A DNA stretch of 64,000 nucleotides from Paenibacillus mesophilus (GTDB lineage Bacteria; Bacillota; Bacilli; Paenibacillales; NBRC-103111), in NCBI RefSeq assembly GCF_005938385.1, contig NZ_VCRA01000008.1:1-64000 (forward strand). The letters are read 5' to 3'. The first letter of the stretch is position 1; each line of letters begins with the position of its first letter. The translations under genes and the position numbers were made by a program. Shown one piece after another: positions 18,037 through 26,450 of this stretch. Below the pieces are notes generated by a model, which was not told where the DNA came from, did no database searches, and saw nothing but the letters and a program-made list of their open reading frames with translations.

Positions 18037-19359
18037 TTATTTCGCCCGTTTCAGATCCTCGATCGCTTTCAAAGCCGTTTCTTCCGTCTTGCGGAACGAC
18101 GTATTCATATCGGTAGTGCCCGCGGCCAGCGCGTTAGCCTGAGCGGCATAAGTAACGACAAGATTTGCGTCATAAGGAAGTCTCGGGGGAATCGGCGCAA
18201 ACTTGTTGAAGTACAGTGCGTTGTAATTTTTATTCGGATACTCCGCCTCTTTGCCGATCTGCTTGCGAATCGACTCGTCGACAAGCACCGGCATATTGCC
18301 CTGCTTGGCGCTCTCCGTCTGGAATTCCGCCGAAGTCAGCTGCATCAGCGCATGGAACGCGGCTTCCGGATTTTTACTTAGCTTGGTAACACCGAAGTAT
18401 AACGGATATGCCTGCGAACCGATTCCCGGCAATTCTTTAAACGTCGGGAGCGAGACCATGTCGACGTGATCCCAGTTAACACCCTTGATATTATTGAAGA
18501 TATGGGCGGACAAATACGCATACATGGCCACATTTTGCTCCTGCGTGAAGTTGCTTAACGCCGGGATTTTTTTCAGGGCCCGGTATCCTTCGTCTTCGGC
18601 GGGATCGACAAAGACCGTTTGGAAAAACTGTTTCCATTTTTCGTTCTGGTTGATCGTTGGAGCACCTGTTTTAATATCGATTGTCGGCAGCGAGAATTGA
18701 TTCATGCGCAAAATATGCTGCGGCGAGGTGGCGAAGCCATAATACTGCAGCCCGTTTTCGGTCCTTGTCAGCTTCTTCGCAGTCGCGAGCGTCTCATCCC
18801 ATGTCATGCCGTCCTTCGGATAAGGAACCCCGAACTTATCGAAGATCAATTTATTGTAATAGAGTACGATATTGAAAATGTTTACGGGAAGCGCATACAT
18901 TTTTCCGTCCGACACTTGCTTGATCGCATCGATGACGGTCGGTTCAAACTTGGTCAGGTCAATTTTGTTTTTCTTGATTAGCTCCGTCATATCGTACTGT
19001 AAGTTGTACTGGGATAAGTCATACTCGAAATTTCCGATGGTGTGATAGAAAATATCGAATTTTTCACCCGCTGCCATAAGTTCCGGCAAGGTCGTGCCCT
19101 TTTTGCTTTGAATAAACTTGAATGTATAGTTCGGTAGCTTCTTTTTCAAGTAATTTCCGAAACGGTCGTTGAAGCTCGCTTCGTCAGCCCCGCTGCTAGT
19201 AAATACGACCAGTTCCGCCGGCTCGTTCGGATTAAACTTGTTTGGATCGTCTTTGGCCGCATCCGCCCCGCTATCGCCGCCACTACCTTTTGCGCACCCC
19301 ATTGCAAACGCTGACATAACGGAAAGCATGGCGATCATGGAAACCATTTTCTTCGACAA
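18037..19359 (-). CDS. Extracellular sugar-binding lipoprotein, partner of the beta-helix protein
   Basis: The 440-residue lipoprotein has the lipobox FAMGC (Cys 22). It shares with its paralogues the stretch 'VLYYNKLIFDKFGVPYPKDG' and the C-terminal 'DMNTSFRKTEETALKAI'. It is the first gene of the leftward run that continues into the Tat beta-helix gene 9 nt downstream, LacI and the isomerase. No transporter permease follows. The upstream region carries GTAATCGGTTTC at 19417-19428, one base different from a motif found at the locus near 60 kb, which suggests control by a LacI-type repressor. Confidence 0.88.
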   Translation of the reverse strand: MSKKMVSMIAMLSVMSAFAMGCAKGSGGDSGADAAKDDPNKFNPNEPAELVVFTSSGADEASFNDRFGNYLKKKLPNYTFKFIQSKKGTTLPELMAAGEKFDIFYHTIGNFEYDLSQYNLQYDMTELIKKNKIDLTKFEPTVIDAIKQVSDGKMYALPVNIFNIVLYYNKLIFDKFGVPYPKDGMTWDETLATAKKLTRTENGLQYYGFATSPQHILRMNQFSLPTIDIKTGAPTINQNEKWKQFFQTVFVDPAEDEGYRALKKIPALSNFTQEQNVAMYAYLSAHIFNNIKGVNWDHVDMVSLPTFKELPGIGSQAYPLYFGVTKLSKNPEAAFHALMQLTSAEFQTESAKQGNMPVLVDESIRKQIGKEAEYPNKNYNALYFNKFAPIPPRLPYDANLVVTYAAQANALAAGTTDMNTSFRKTEETALKAIEDLKRAK

Positions 19360-19416
19360 CGTTACAACCTCCCTATTTTCTTATTTTCGCTTGGAACCTT
19401 TCGAACCAAATCGACA

Positions 19417-19428
19417 GTAATCGGTTTC
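19417..19428 (-). promoter_or_regulatory. LacI-type operator-like motif
   Basis: GTAATCGGTTTC differs at one position from GTAATCGATTTC (60253-60264) and from its reverse complement at 62205-62216. It lies about 60 bp before the solute-binding protein start. The function is inferred. Confidence 0.4.
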
Positions 19429-19611
19429 TAACACTTAATAAAGACCTTCCTTTCCGGTTATTTGGAGACCCAATGCGTCCCCTTTAGGAAACATTATAGG
19501 TTTTTCTTAATATTTTCGCAATATTTTTATTTATTTTCTCTTATTTTCTTTAATTTTCTTTCAAGCCATTGCGAGGGATAGGAACGTCGATTAAATTCAC
19601 GTTATGCCAAA

Positions 19612-19650
19612 ATCGAGTAAGAGAGGGCTAGCCGCCCTCTCTTACTCGAT
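19612..19650 (-). terminator. Strong intrinsic terminator of a decayed gene
   Basis: A perfect stem of about 16-17 bp (ATCGAGTAAGAGAGGG and its complement) with a 5-nt loop is followed on the minus strand by TTTT. It directly follows the TAA of the truncated beta-helix gene. Confidence 0.8.
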
Positions 19651-20250
19651 TATTTCGACGTTACGGTCTCGTTCTGGCCCGTGCCCGCCAGCACATCTAC
19701 GTTCTTGAACTTGACGAAATGGCCCTTGTCTTCCGTTCCAGAGAGCGGATCGATAGGCTGCATTGCCGCCATGGCGACCGCCTCTCCCTTCGTCTCATTG
19801 GAATACTCACTGGCAAAAGCGGAGTTGGCGGCTGTTCGTCCGTTTTCGGGGGATAGCGAACCGAATCATTTGATAATATTATGAGAGATGATGTACTTGT
19901 CATAAATCCCGAAATAGCTTCCCCTGCCGATGTTGATGCCGAACTGCTTCAATTCGGAATTGGCGTTGATCATCGCCCCTTCGATGATATTGTTCGTAAT
20001 GACGCAACTTCGGGAATTCGTTTTACCTTTGATCGGCGTATAGTAGGAATCGAAAAAGCGGTTACCCTCAATTATGAACTTATCGCAGGAGGCGTAAAAC
20101 TCCACTACCCCGATCGGACCGATGCCCGCATCCGCATTTTGGCGGCCGTAATTGTGGAACAAGTTGTTGCGGATGACGACACTCGAGAACACTTCGACCG
20201 CCGTGTCGTCCGTAGAGATGACGATCGCCCCGAGTAATGGAAACGTATCG
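19650..20250 (-). pseudogene. Truncated beta-helix protein gene
   Basis: The minus strand encodes about 200 residues of right-handed beta-helix sequence ('SVVIRNNLFHNYGRQNADAG', 'KFIIEGNRFFDSYYTPIKGK', 'SCVITNNIIEGAMINANSEL'). The frame then passes an in-frame TGA at 19866-19868 and continues to TAA at 19650. The beginning is missing: at about 20250 the sequence switches to a TnpB-type frame. It is related to the intact beta-helix proteins in the window and is not functional as read, because it lacks both start and signal peptide. Confidence 0.75.
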
Positions 20251-20255
20251 GTCAG

Positions 20256-20553
20256 TAGACTTGTAGCGGGGGTACCCGGCTTCACCGCGGAAGAAACGCT
20301 GATACGCATCATCCAACCGCCGCAAACAGTCCTGCAGTACCTGCGAATGAACGTTCTTGTATTCGGGAAACTCCTTCTTGAAGGCAGGCAGTTCATTCTG
20401 CTGCATGGCATAGGTGATGGTTTTGCCTTCCTGTTTGTAGGCGGTCTCGCGTTGTTCCTTAGCCCAATTGTACAGCTTCCGGCACAATTCCAGTGTTCGA
20501 TTCATGAGTAGTTCCTTTTCGGGAGTCGGATAAAGACGAAACTGAAAGGTCAT
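20256..20553 (-). mobile_element. Truncated IS200/IS605-family TnpB (OrfB), N-terminal part
   Basis: From ATG 20553 about 99 residues match the start of TnpB proteins: 'MTFQFRLYPTPEKELLMNRT', 'RKLYNWAKEQRETAYKQ' and 'SQVLQDCLRRLDDAYQRFFR', ending in GYPRYKS. Intact TnpB has about 350-400 residues including a RuvC nuclease centre, which is absent here. AAGGAGG lies 13 nt upstream. The break falls inside a beta-helix gene, so the junction probably records an insertion followed by deletion. No TnpA gene is present. Confidence 0.75.
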
Positions 20554-20837
20554 TTGCGCATGCATGCCTCCTTGCAAGAACGTATGTTCCCATTATCCTC
20601 CACCCAATTATAGAAAATGTTACAAGGGGAAACACGAGGGATTCGACAAAAAACAGTTCATTTAGGCTTCGCCTAACCGAAATTCATCCCCTCCCTGCAG
20701 AGGAAGAGGACTTCTTTCGGATTGGTGTTAAAATATTGATAAAAAAAGACACATACAAGTCTTTTACCGGATGATATACTTGCTAAAGCAAGCGCATTTG
20801 AGGAAACAACTACCAGTGAAGGAGGAGTTCATCAATA

Positions 20838-21347
20838 GTGGAAAATGCTCTGAATTCAAACTTTCAAAACAAACGTAATTCTGATGGCTACAAGCCTCAA
20901 AACATTCCGAAAGCTTTAAAAGTAATTCAAGGTAATTTTAATGAAGAGTCCAGGGAGGATGGATTACCTATAAGTGAGAATACTGCAAACAACATTCCGT
21001 TCAACCAAAGGATTGGGAACTGTTATGTCCACGTTTATGATTTCGAGAAAGCATATCATTTCTATACGAACATCTTGGGCTTAAAGCCTGCTTGGACAAG
21101 TAACGATAATAACAAACCTCTTGCCGGATTCAACATGGAGATTGGAACAGGATTTATCATTGTGGGGATGCCTACAAAAGTCACTCCTCTGCCTTACGCA
21201 GCATTTCATTTTCAATGTACGAATGTGGCTGAAGCGCATCGGTATTTAAGAGAAAAGGGTGTGCAAGTAACAGATATTTCAGAAGATGGCCACGGGTTTG
21301 AGTTTTGGGATACAGAAGGAAACAAGCTGCACACTATGTCAATTTAA
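20838..21347 (+). CDS. VOC-family (glyoxalase/dioxygenase fold) protein
   Basis: The start is GTG 20838 after AAGGAGG with a 12-nt gap. The 169-residue product has a polar N-terminal extension of about 55 residues and then one vicinal-oxygen-chelate module ('NCYVHVYDFEKAYHFYTNIL', 'FHFQCTNVAEAHRYLREKGV', 'GFEFWDTEGNKLHTMSI'). Such modules bind metal or small ligands and occur in glyoxalases, antibiotic-binding proteins and stress proteins. The substrate is unknown. It is followed by a second VOC-containing gene on the same strand, 66 bp downstream, probably in one transcript. Confidence 0.75.
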   Translation: MENALNSNFQNKRNSDGYKPQNIPKALKVIQGNFNEESREDGLPISENTANNIPFNQRIGNCYVHVYDFEKAYHFYTNILGLKPAWTSNDNNKPLAGFNMEIGTGFIIVGMPTKVTPLPYAAFHFQCTNVAEAHRYLREKGVQVTDISEDGHGFEFWDTEGNKLHTMSI

Positions 21348-21413
21348 TGAGCTATATCAAATGGGAGACGTTTAGCGGAGTTTAAAAAAGATCATATGTT
21401 AGGAGCGATGAAT

Positions 21414-22328
21414 ATGAGTATGCAGCAACTCGCTGAAAAGAAAGGACTTTTCGTAACAAACGGCGATATTGTCCTCGGGAACCTGGTACCGGATCCGCAT
21501 ATTGATTCAGAGCTGACGAATGACGGCCTTCAATTTTCGTATAATGATCGGTGGGGCTGTGCCAGAACGGCCGGCATGGCATTCTCCGCACCCATGCAAA
21601 TCAAGGCAGAAATACGAAGCTCGGTTGCGGATTTTCGTCTTCATGTCGGACCTAATGCATGCATTCGTATTAATGGATTGGACGGTTTCTTGATTTCACG
21701 CGATCCCGTTACGAAGGAAGAGAAGGAAGAGACAGCATTGTCGAAACAGATCTCTTTTAAACCAAATGAATTTGTTCACATACAGTGGGACATTCTCCCT
21801 GACTATTCCGTTGTTAAACTCAATGATGAAGAATTAATCCGGATAACCGGAGATTACTCCAAATTAACGAATACGGTACATATTAGCTCGTACAAAGATG
21901 TGAGTATTACGGTTAAATCATTGGATATACAGCGTCTCTCCAAAGGGATTATGGGAGAATACCGTACTGTCCAGGTGCCTGACCTGAGAAGTATTGGCTC
22001 AGTCTTTATTGAAGTAAAGGATTCGACGGTAACCAGTGAATGGTACGCCACAAAGCTTGGTTTAACTGCCGCCTATTTAGGAAACGGATTGGGCACAGCC
22101 CGGCCTATCCAGCATGGAGTAGGAATTACTATGCTCGGCGATCCAGGACATAATGCAGGAGTGCGGCTTGGTTTTTACACTCCGGACATTAGGAGAACTT
22201 ATGAGATCATGAAGGAAAATGGAGTGGAAATCGTAGGGGAACTACGCGATTACGGCGATTTTGCAGAATTCAATTTTAAAGATGTAGACGGTAATTTAAT
22301 GATGGTTTGCTGGTCTCCGGAAAAATAG
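21414..22328 (+). CDS. Two-domain protein: beta-sandwich N-terminus fused to a VOC domain
   Basis: ATG 21414 is chosen because it lies 8 nt after AGGAG; in-frame ATGs at 21408 and 21396 are worse placed. The 304-residue protein has an N-terminal part of about 180 residues with a concanavalin/LamG-like strand pattern ('MAFSAPMQIKAEIRSSVADF', 'HIQWDILPDYSVVKLNDEEL'). The C-terminal 125 residues form a VOC module ('SVFIEVKDSTVTSEWYATKL', 'FAEFNFKDVDGNLMMVCW'). The combination suggests carbohydrate or ligand sensing rather than a standard glyoxalase. It is probably co-transcribed with the VOC gene before it. Confidence 0.7.
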   Translation: MSMQQLAEKKGLFVTNGDIVLGNLVPDPHIDSELTNDGLQFSYNDRWGCARTAGMAFSAPMQIKAEIRSSVADFRLHVGPNACIRINGLDGFLISRDPVTKEEKEETALSKQISFKPNEFVHIQWDILPDYSVVKLNDEELIRITGDYSKLTNTVHISSYKDVSITVKSLDIQRLSKGIMGEYRTVQVPDLRSIGSVFIEVKDSTVTSEWYATKLGLTAAYLGNGLGTARPIQHGVGITMLGDPGHNAGVRLGFYTPDIRRTYEIMKENGVEIVGELRDYGDFAEFNFKDVDGNLMMVCWSPEK

Positions 22329-22422
22329 AATAGAAGCGCAGTGCAAAAGCTGGCTGCCGCGAGATTAATCAAACGGCGGCTTCATTACGCTATTCTTAAA
22401 AAAGCCGGCTGCGAAAAATGCA

Positions 22423-22453
22423 AAAGGAGCTGTCGCGTCGCGACAAGCTCCTA
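22423..22453 (-). terminator. Terminator of the cortex-hydrolase gene
   Basis: AGGAGCT-GTCGCG pairs with CGCGAC-AGCTCCT, and on the minus strand TTTT follows. It lies about 75 bp after the stop codon at 22528. Confidence 0.7.
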
Positions 22454-22527
22454 GAAATCCAATGTCAACCGGCACATAGCAGTGACAAGTCAGGTTAAGA
22501 GACCCTGAGCTCTTTTCGTTTATAAAA

Positions 22528-22971
22528 TTAAAACGTATTATAAACATTGTCACATTCTTTTGCGGTCGGTTCATAAAAACAGTGCTTCTTCCATCGTCCT
22601 GCGAGCGGCTGATTATACCAAGTTGGCGGACATGGTCCGGGTTCTTCGAACGTTCCTGGACGGAAATACCATAGGGAGAATTTGCCTGGCCAACTCCGCT
22701 CCCCATTCACAGCCCGTTGTGCCAGACGGCGTTCCCTCTCTCTTGCGTTTTGATAGTACAAACCATGTTGCAACGCTTCGAACGCATGCGGCTGGTTGAT
22801 CATTTGGGGAATTGTCCGAATTCCTTTAAAATCGGAGCAATTCGCTCTTATTCGGTTAATGCCAACATTTCCGACAAGGAGCATACCCTTTTCGCCCTCG
22901 GTCTCAGCTTCAGCTCGAAGCAACCTTGCCAACATATCAATATCCTGTTTCCTAGCTTTTACGACTGCCAT
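22528..22971 (-). CDS. cwlJ: Spore cortex-lytic / cell wall hydrolase of the SleB-CwlJ family
   Basis: From ATG 22971 (after AGGTGAG) the product has 147 residues, the usual CwlJ size. MAVVKARKQDIDMLARLLRA, 'AEAETEGEKGMLLVGNVGIN' and 'FRPGTFEEPGPCPPTWYNQP' are typical of the hydrolase-2 domain; the catalytic Glu lies in the AEAETEGE segment. There is no signal peptide, as in CwlJ, which is deposited in the spore coat of the mother cell and degrades cortex peptidoglycan at germination. The usual partner GerQ is not in the window. This gene marks the organism as an endospore former. Confidence 0.85.
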   Translation of the reverse strand: MAVVKARKQDIDMLARLLRAEAETEGEKGMLLVGNVGINRIRANCSDFKGIRTIPQMINQPHAFEALQHGLYYQNARERERRLAQRAVNGERSWPGKFSLWYFRPGTFEEPGPCPPTWYNQPLAGRWKKHCFYEPTAKECDNVYNTF

Positions 22972-23079
22972 TCGCTCACCTCTGTAGATTTCTATACTCA
23001 TCATATTGTAGGTGAAGCGGATTTGTTACTCTGGCAAAAAAGACAGCGATACTAAATAACCGTCCCACCACACTCACCA

Positions 23080-24285
23080 TCATAATTTATGCAGATCGAC
23101 CCAGTCCTGATATGTCCTCACAACAGGCACGCGTACTGCGTGCCAAGGCCAATATTTCATCGCATGCGATGTGTTGAACAGAACGACTTCATCGTTTTTG
23201 TGAATCCATCCTCGATCGATCAAGCGCAGCAAGCCCGCCCAGGCTGCCGCCCCTTCCGGTGATGCCGATATTCCCTGATTGCCCATATCCGCTTGGGCAT
23301 CGCAAATTTCTTTCGGGGTAACGGACAATGCGGTACCGTTCGATTCCTGTAATATCGAGACGATTAAACCGCCGTCGGGTGGATTCGGTACGCGCATCCC
23401 TGTCGGCTTGGAGGTGACTCCTTCCGTTTGGGCGACGAATTCTCCCTTCGCCATCGACCGTACAACCGGCTGGCACCCCGCTTCCTGCACGCTTACCATC
23501 CGCGGCATATCACCGTCGACCATTCCAAGCTGTTTAAGCTGGCGAAAAGCATTCCACATTCCGATAATGCCAGAGCCGCCACCCGTCGGGTAAACGATTA
23601 CGTCGGGCAGCTTCCAGCCGAGTTGTTCCGCCAGCTCAAGCCCCATCGTTTTTTTGCCCTCCACTCTTCCGGGTTCCTTAAGCGTACCGACATGGTGCCA
23701 GCCTTGGTCGCGTTCCCCGTCTCGAATAATTTGTCCGGCGTCATGGATCAACCCGTCTACCAGAAACGTACGGGCGCCGTAATGGATGCATTCCTCGACG
23801 ATCAACCCAGGACAGTCCCGGGGAAGAAACAAGTATGCTTCCATTCCTGCATAGCCGGCATAGGCGGCCAACGCCGATGCGGCATTTCCGTTGGAGTTCA
23901 CCGCCACTTTGCGAATCCCATATTCGCGCGCGAGCGAAACGGCCGCGGAAAAGCCACGCGCCTTAAAGCTGCCAGTCGGGTTTTGTTCTTCCCGTTTCAC
24001 CCACAGCTTTTGCAGAGGCAGCGCTTTTTCCGCCCCATACAGACGAACGAGTGGGGTCCATCCTTCGCCGAGCGAGACGATATGTTCGTTTTTTTCGATC
24101 GGCAGCAACTCCTCATACCGCCACATCGTCGTTTGTCGATTTTTTAAGCTTTCCTTTGTCAATGTTCGGCTAGCCCGCTCCAGGTCGTATTCCACCAGCA
24201 TCGTGCCGCCGCAACCGCATCGAGTATCTTTCATTTGAAACGTTCGGCGTTTCCCGCAGTTGCTGCAACATAATCCGCACTTCAT
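23080..24285 (-). CDS. Threonine synthase-like PLP enzyme
   Basis: ATG 24285 is favoured because it sits 6 nt after GGGGGG. The 401-residue enzyme starts with a zinc-ribbon-like segment (CGLCC, CSNC, CGCGG), as in many threonine synthases. The PLP lysine lies in TGSFKARG (Lys 108), the phosphate-binding loop is SNGNAASALAAY, and 'VIVYPTGGGSGIIGMWNAF' follows. The enzyme would convert O-phosphohomoserine to threonine in the cytoplasm. It stands alone rather than in a hom-thrB operon, so a paralogue with another substrate is possible. Confidence 0.8.
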   Translation of the reverse strand: MKCGLCCSNCGKRRTFQMKDTRCGCGGTMLVEYDLERASRTLTKESLKNRQTTMWRYEELLPIEKNEHIVSLGEGWTPLVRLYGAEKALPLQKLWVKREEQNPTGSFKARGFSAAVSLAREYGIRKVAVNSNGNAASALAAYAGYAGMEAYLFLPRDCPGLIVEECIHYGARTFLVDGLIHDAGQIIRDGERDQGWHHVGTLKEPGRVEGKKTMGLELAEQLGWKLPDVIVYPTGGGSGIIGMWNAFRQLKQLGMVDGDMPRMVSVQEAGCQPVVRSMAKGEFVAQTEGVTSKPTGMRVPNPPDGGLIVSILQESNGTALSVTPKEICDAQADMGNQGISASPEGAAAWAGLLRLIDRGWIHKNDEVVLFNTSHAMKYWPWHAVRVPVVRTYQDWVDLHKL

Positions 24286-24309
24286 GCTCATCCCCCCTCG
24301 ACCACTCAA

Positions 24310-24631
24310 AACTTCTACAGCTTATGAACCATTGCGACGGTAGTCAATTGTCGTTCGCCTATTGTTGTCCGATTCGGGCCGATACCCAAACCGATCTCTG
24401 CGCAAGTACATAGGTTGAGATAGAGTTGTTGTGTGGGCGTGAGTTACAACCGGGATAAATGAAATCGTTATTTTTGAAGCTAAAAAAATAGTAAGGCAGC
24501 CTTACCCATCGGTAGACTGCCCTTTCGTTTTCTTATATCTCCACCAAGAGCCTGGTATGCCGATGTCTCTAAAACTTTTCGAACGTTTTTCGGTTAAGTC
24601 GCCGCCCTTTACGGGGAAAGCGTTATAAACA
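24310..24631. other. Intergenic region with a leftward terminator
   Basis: No gene is visible. Around 24483-24525 the minus strand carries GGCAG-TACC / GGTA-CTGCC arms followed by a T-rich run, a likely terminator for the small membrane-protein gene. Confidence 0.5.
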
Positions 24632-24889
24632 TTATATTTTACGTTTTCTAATGACTATGAATCCAATAATTATCAGACTACTCAAAATAAAACCTACCGT
24701 ATAGAGGAACAGGAAGATTAGTATATTCAGAGCGTCAGTGTACACAAAAAAGGACATAATAGATGCAATGACGTATAAACTAAACCCAACACCAAGCGAT
24801 TGAAATATTAAAGATTTCTTAGGGACCTTACTTACTCTAAATATCGCAAAGCATACAGGCACTATAAGTATAATTACCAACATACTCAA
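24632..24889 (-). CDS. Small membrane protein
   Basis: The 85-residue product is strongly hydrophobic with three membrane segments and ends in the basic tail RKRKI. The start is TTG 24889, with GAGGG about 11 nt upstream. Base composition is clearly AT-richer than the neighbouring genes, which suggests separate acquisition. The function is unknown. The stretch 24909-25260 upstream is also AT-rich and contains only broken frames. Confidence 0.55.
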   Translation of the reverse strand: MSMLVIILIVPVCFAIFRVSKVPKKSLIFQSLGVGFSLYVIASIMSFFVYTDALNILIFLFLYTVGFILSSLIIIGFIVIRKRKI

Positions 24890-25285
24890 ATTAATAAAAC
24901 CCTCTAGATCAATCGGTAAAACCCCCTTGGTATGACATTAAAATCAAGTCGTAATGCAGTTCTGGAACACAAATGATTGTCGCCAAAACTTTCTTCAATA
25001 AGAAATTGTGAGCGTAGCCGTATCTAAGTTCGCAGTTAGATATGTATGCTTTTGTGGAATCACCACTGCAATTAGAAACAATTCCTTTCAGTCCGGAGAT
25101 GACTTGCATGTATCGAGGATATCTATTCCATACAAAGTTCAACCACTCCGCCTTTGTATGTCTTCGCTGTCCAAGCATGCAATTAACAAAATATTTCTTT
25201 CCCTCCCTAATCTATGATTATTCATTATATTATGAAGTACCCTATTATAGGGAAATCTTTTCAACTTACCCTTCACACAAGCTTT
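24890..25285. other. AT-rich region with broken frames
   Basis: A minus-strand frame of 89 codons (24909-25178) begins without a matched ribosome binding site, and a GGGAGGG 24 nt above it leads into another frame. This could be a frameshifted small gene, but no family is recognisable. Confidence 0.3.
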
Positions 25286-25363
25286 TCAGTCATTTTCCGT
25301 CATCTCCTCAAGTTCCGGAACATCGTCGTAGGCGACGAGCGAAAGATCTTCCGGAATCCTCAA
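25286..25363 (-). pseudogene. Fragment of a LacI-family regulator
   Basis: Twenty-five codons read LRIPEDLSLVAYDDVPELEE then MTEND and TGA. This matches the effector-domain strand of the LacI regulator at 14650 (RIPEDVSVVAYDHIPEMEEM) almost residue for residue. Nothing upstream or downstream continues the protein. It abuts the terminator of the SRPBCC gene. Confidence 0.6.
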
Positions 25364-25400
25364 ACAAAAAAAGCCGCCAAGGCAATTCGCCCGACAGCTT
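25364..25400 (-). terminator. Probable terminator of the ArsR/SRPBCC operon
   Basis: On the minus strand an imperfect GC-rich hairpin (GTCGGGC, loop, GCCTTGGCGGC) is followed by TTTTTTT. It lies about 20-55 bp after the stop at 25419. Confidence 0.6.
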
Positions 25401-25418
25401 CTCCACGGTTCAATGCGC

Positions 25419-25916
25419 TTACTTGGCTTGGAGCTTCTTCAGTAGTTCGGTCAGGCGAGCGAAGCCTTCATTCATGCCGCCTTCCATGCCGGATTGCAGC
25501 ATGCCGTCACGGTCGGCGACCGAGCGGAAAACGGATTCCATCTTCACCAGCGTCCGTCCGCCGGGGAGTTCGACGAACAAAGCCGTCTCCAGCGTGACGT
25601 GACCTCGTTCCGGCAGCCCCAGGAACTCGAACGTCTGAATGATTCTTTCCGGCTTGGTGACTTCATGGAATACGCCGTTGAAGGCGAATTCGTGGCCGTC
25701 CGGATCTTTGGAGACGTATTTCCAATGTCCGCCGTCCCGCGCTTCGAAAGCGATGATTTCCGTCGTTAGGCGGTCGGGACCCGACCATTGCGCGAACAGA
25801 TCTGCGTCAGTGAATGCCTCGAACACCAGCTCCCGGGGTGCGTCAAACTCCCTCTCGATGAAAATCATTTGCGAGCCCGGCTCGGCGATCAGTTTCGTTT
25901 CGTTCAGTGTGGTCAT
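25419..25916 (-). CDS. SRPBCC (AHSA1-like) protein
   Basis: The 165-residue protein is an activator-of-Hsp90-homologue-1-like START-fold protein: 'IFIEREFDAPRELVFEAFTD', 'LFAQWSGPDRL', 'VFHEVTKPERIIQTFEFLG' and 'GFARLTELLKKLQAK'. These proteins bind hydrophobic ligands, but the ligand is not known here. Its ATG overlaps the stop codon of the ArsR gene in an ATGA, so the two are translationally coupled. The same pair occurs a second time at 43.6-44.3 kb. Confidence 0.85.
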   Translation of the reverse strand: MTTLNETKLIAEPGSQMIFIEREFDAPRELVFEAFTDADLFAQWSGPDRLTTEIIAFEARDGGHWKYVSKDPDGHEFAFNGVFHEVTKPERIIQTFEFLGLPERGHVTLETALFVELPGGRTLVKMESVFRSVADRDGMLQSGMEGGMNEGFARLTELLKKLQAK

Positions 25917-26260
25917 TGTTCTTCGTTCCCTTCGTTTGGTTTGGGGTTCTGCTTCTTCATGCGTGCTTGGAGCAAAATGTCCAGCTTTTCAAACTTGCGG
26001 CTCCACATCAATCGGTACCGTCTCGCCCACTCTTCCACTTCGGTAATCGCCTCCGGATTCAGTCGGTAGATGCGCTGCTGCGCCTGCTTCTCCATCGTGA
26101 CGACGTTCGCTTCGCGCAGCACCTTGAGATGCTGCGATACCGCAGAAGCGCTAATCTGAAAATGGCCGCAAATTTCCGTGGCGGTCAATTGCTCGTGAGT
26201 GGCCAATAGCTCGATGATCTGGCGCCTGTTCGGATCGGCGATTGCTGTGAAGGTGTCCAT
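25913..26260 (-). CDS. ArsR-type winged-helix repressor, probably from a leaderless mRNA
   Basis: The 115-residue product has a winged helix of the ArsR family ('IADPNRRQIIELLATHEQLT', 'FQISASAVSQHLKVLREANV'). It lacks the metal-binding Cys motif of metal sensors. The ATG at 26260 has no Shine-Dalgarno; instead TATAAT ends 6 nt upstream, so transcription would start at or next to the ATG. The spacer of this promoter contains the palindrome ACTTAATTAAGT, a likely autoregulatory site. It heads the operon with the SRPBCC gene. Confidence 0.85.
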   Translation of the reverse strand: MDTFTAIADPNRRQIIELLATHEQLTATEICGHFQISASAVSQHLKVLREANVVTMEKQAQQRIYRLNPEAITEVEEWARRYRLMWSRKFEKLDILLQARMKKQNPKPNEGNEEQ

Positions 26261-26266
26261 GGTCTT

Positions 26267-26295
26267 ATTATAAACCCATCACTTAATTAAGTAAA
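26267..26295 (-). promoter_or_regulatory. Promoter and operator of the ArsR/SRPBCC operon
   Basis: The -10 element TATAAT is at 26267-26272, a 17-bp spacer follows, and the -35-like TTTACT is at 26290-26295. The perfect 12-bp palindrome ACTTAATTAAGT (26281-26292) straddles the spacer and the -35 element. Confidence 0.6.
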
Positions 26296-26373
26296 TACTA
26301 AAATAAAAAAAATATCCGCATACTCGAATTTGCCGGTCTCCCTGTTTTCCATTCGATTAAGCACGACAATAAA

Positions 26374-26411
26374 CAGCTAGGAGTATGCGCAAACCGCTCA
26401 TATCCTAGCTG
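26374..26411 (-). terminator. Hairpin after the 26-36 kb operon
   Basis: CAGCTAGGA-TATG pairs with CATA-TCCTAGCTG around a 10-nt loop, with a modest T-rich stretch after it on the minus strand. It would end the operon that finishes with the beta-helix gene and the M20 fragment. Confidence 0.55.
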
Positions 26412-26450
26412 TATGTGGGTTAAGGGGCAATTCATTCGGTGCCTGCACTC

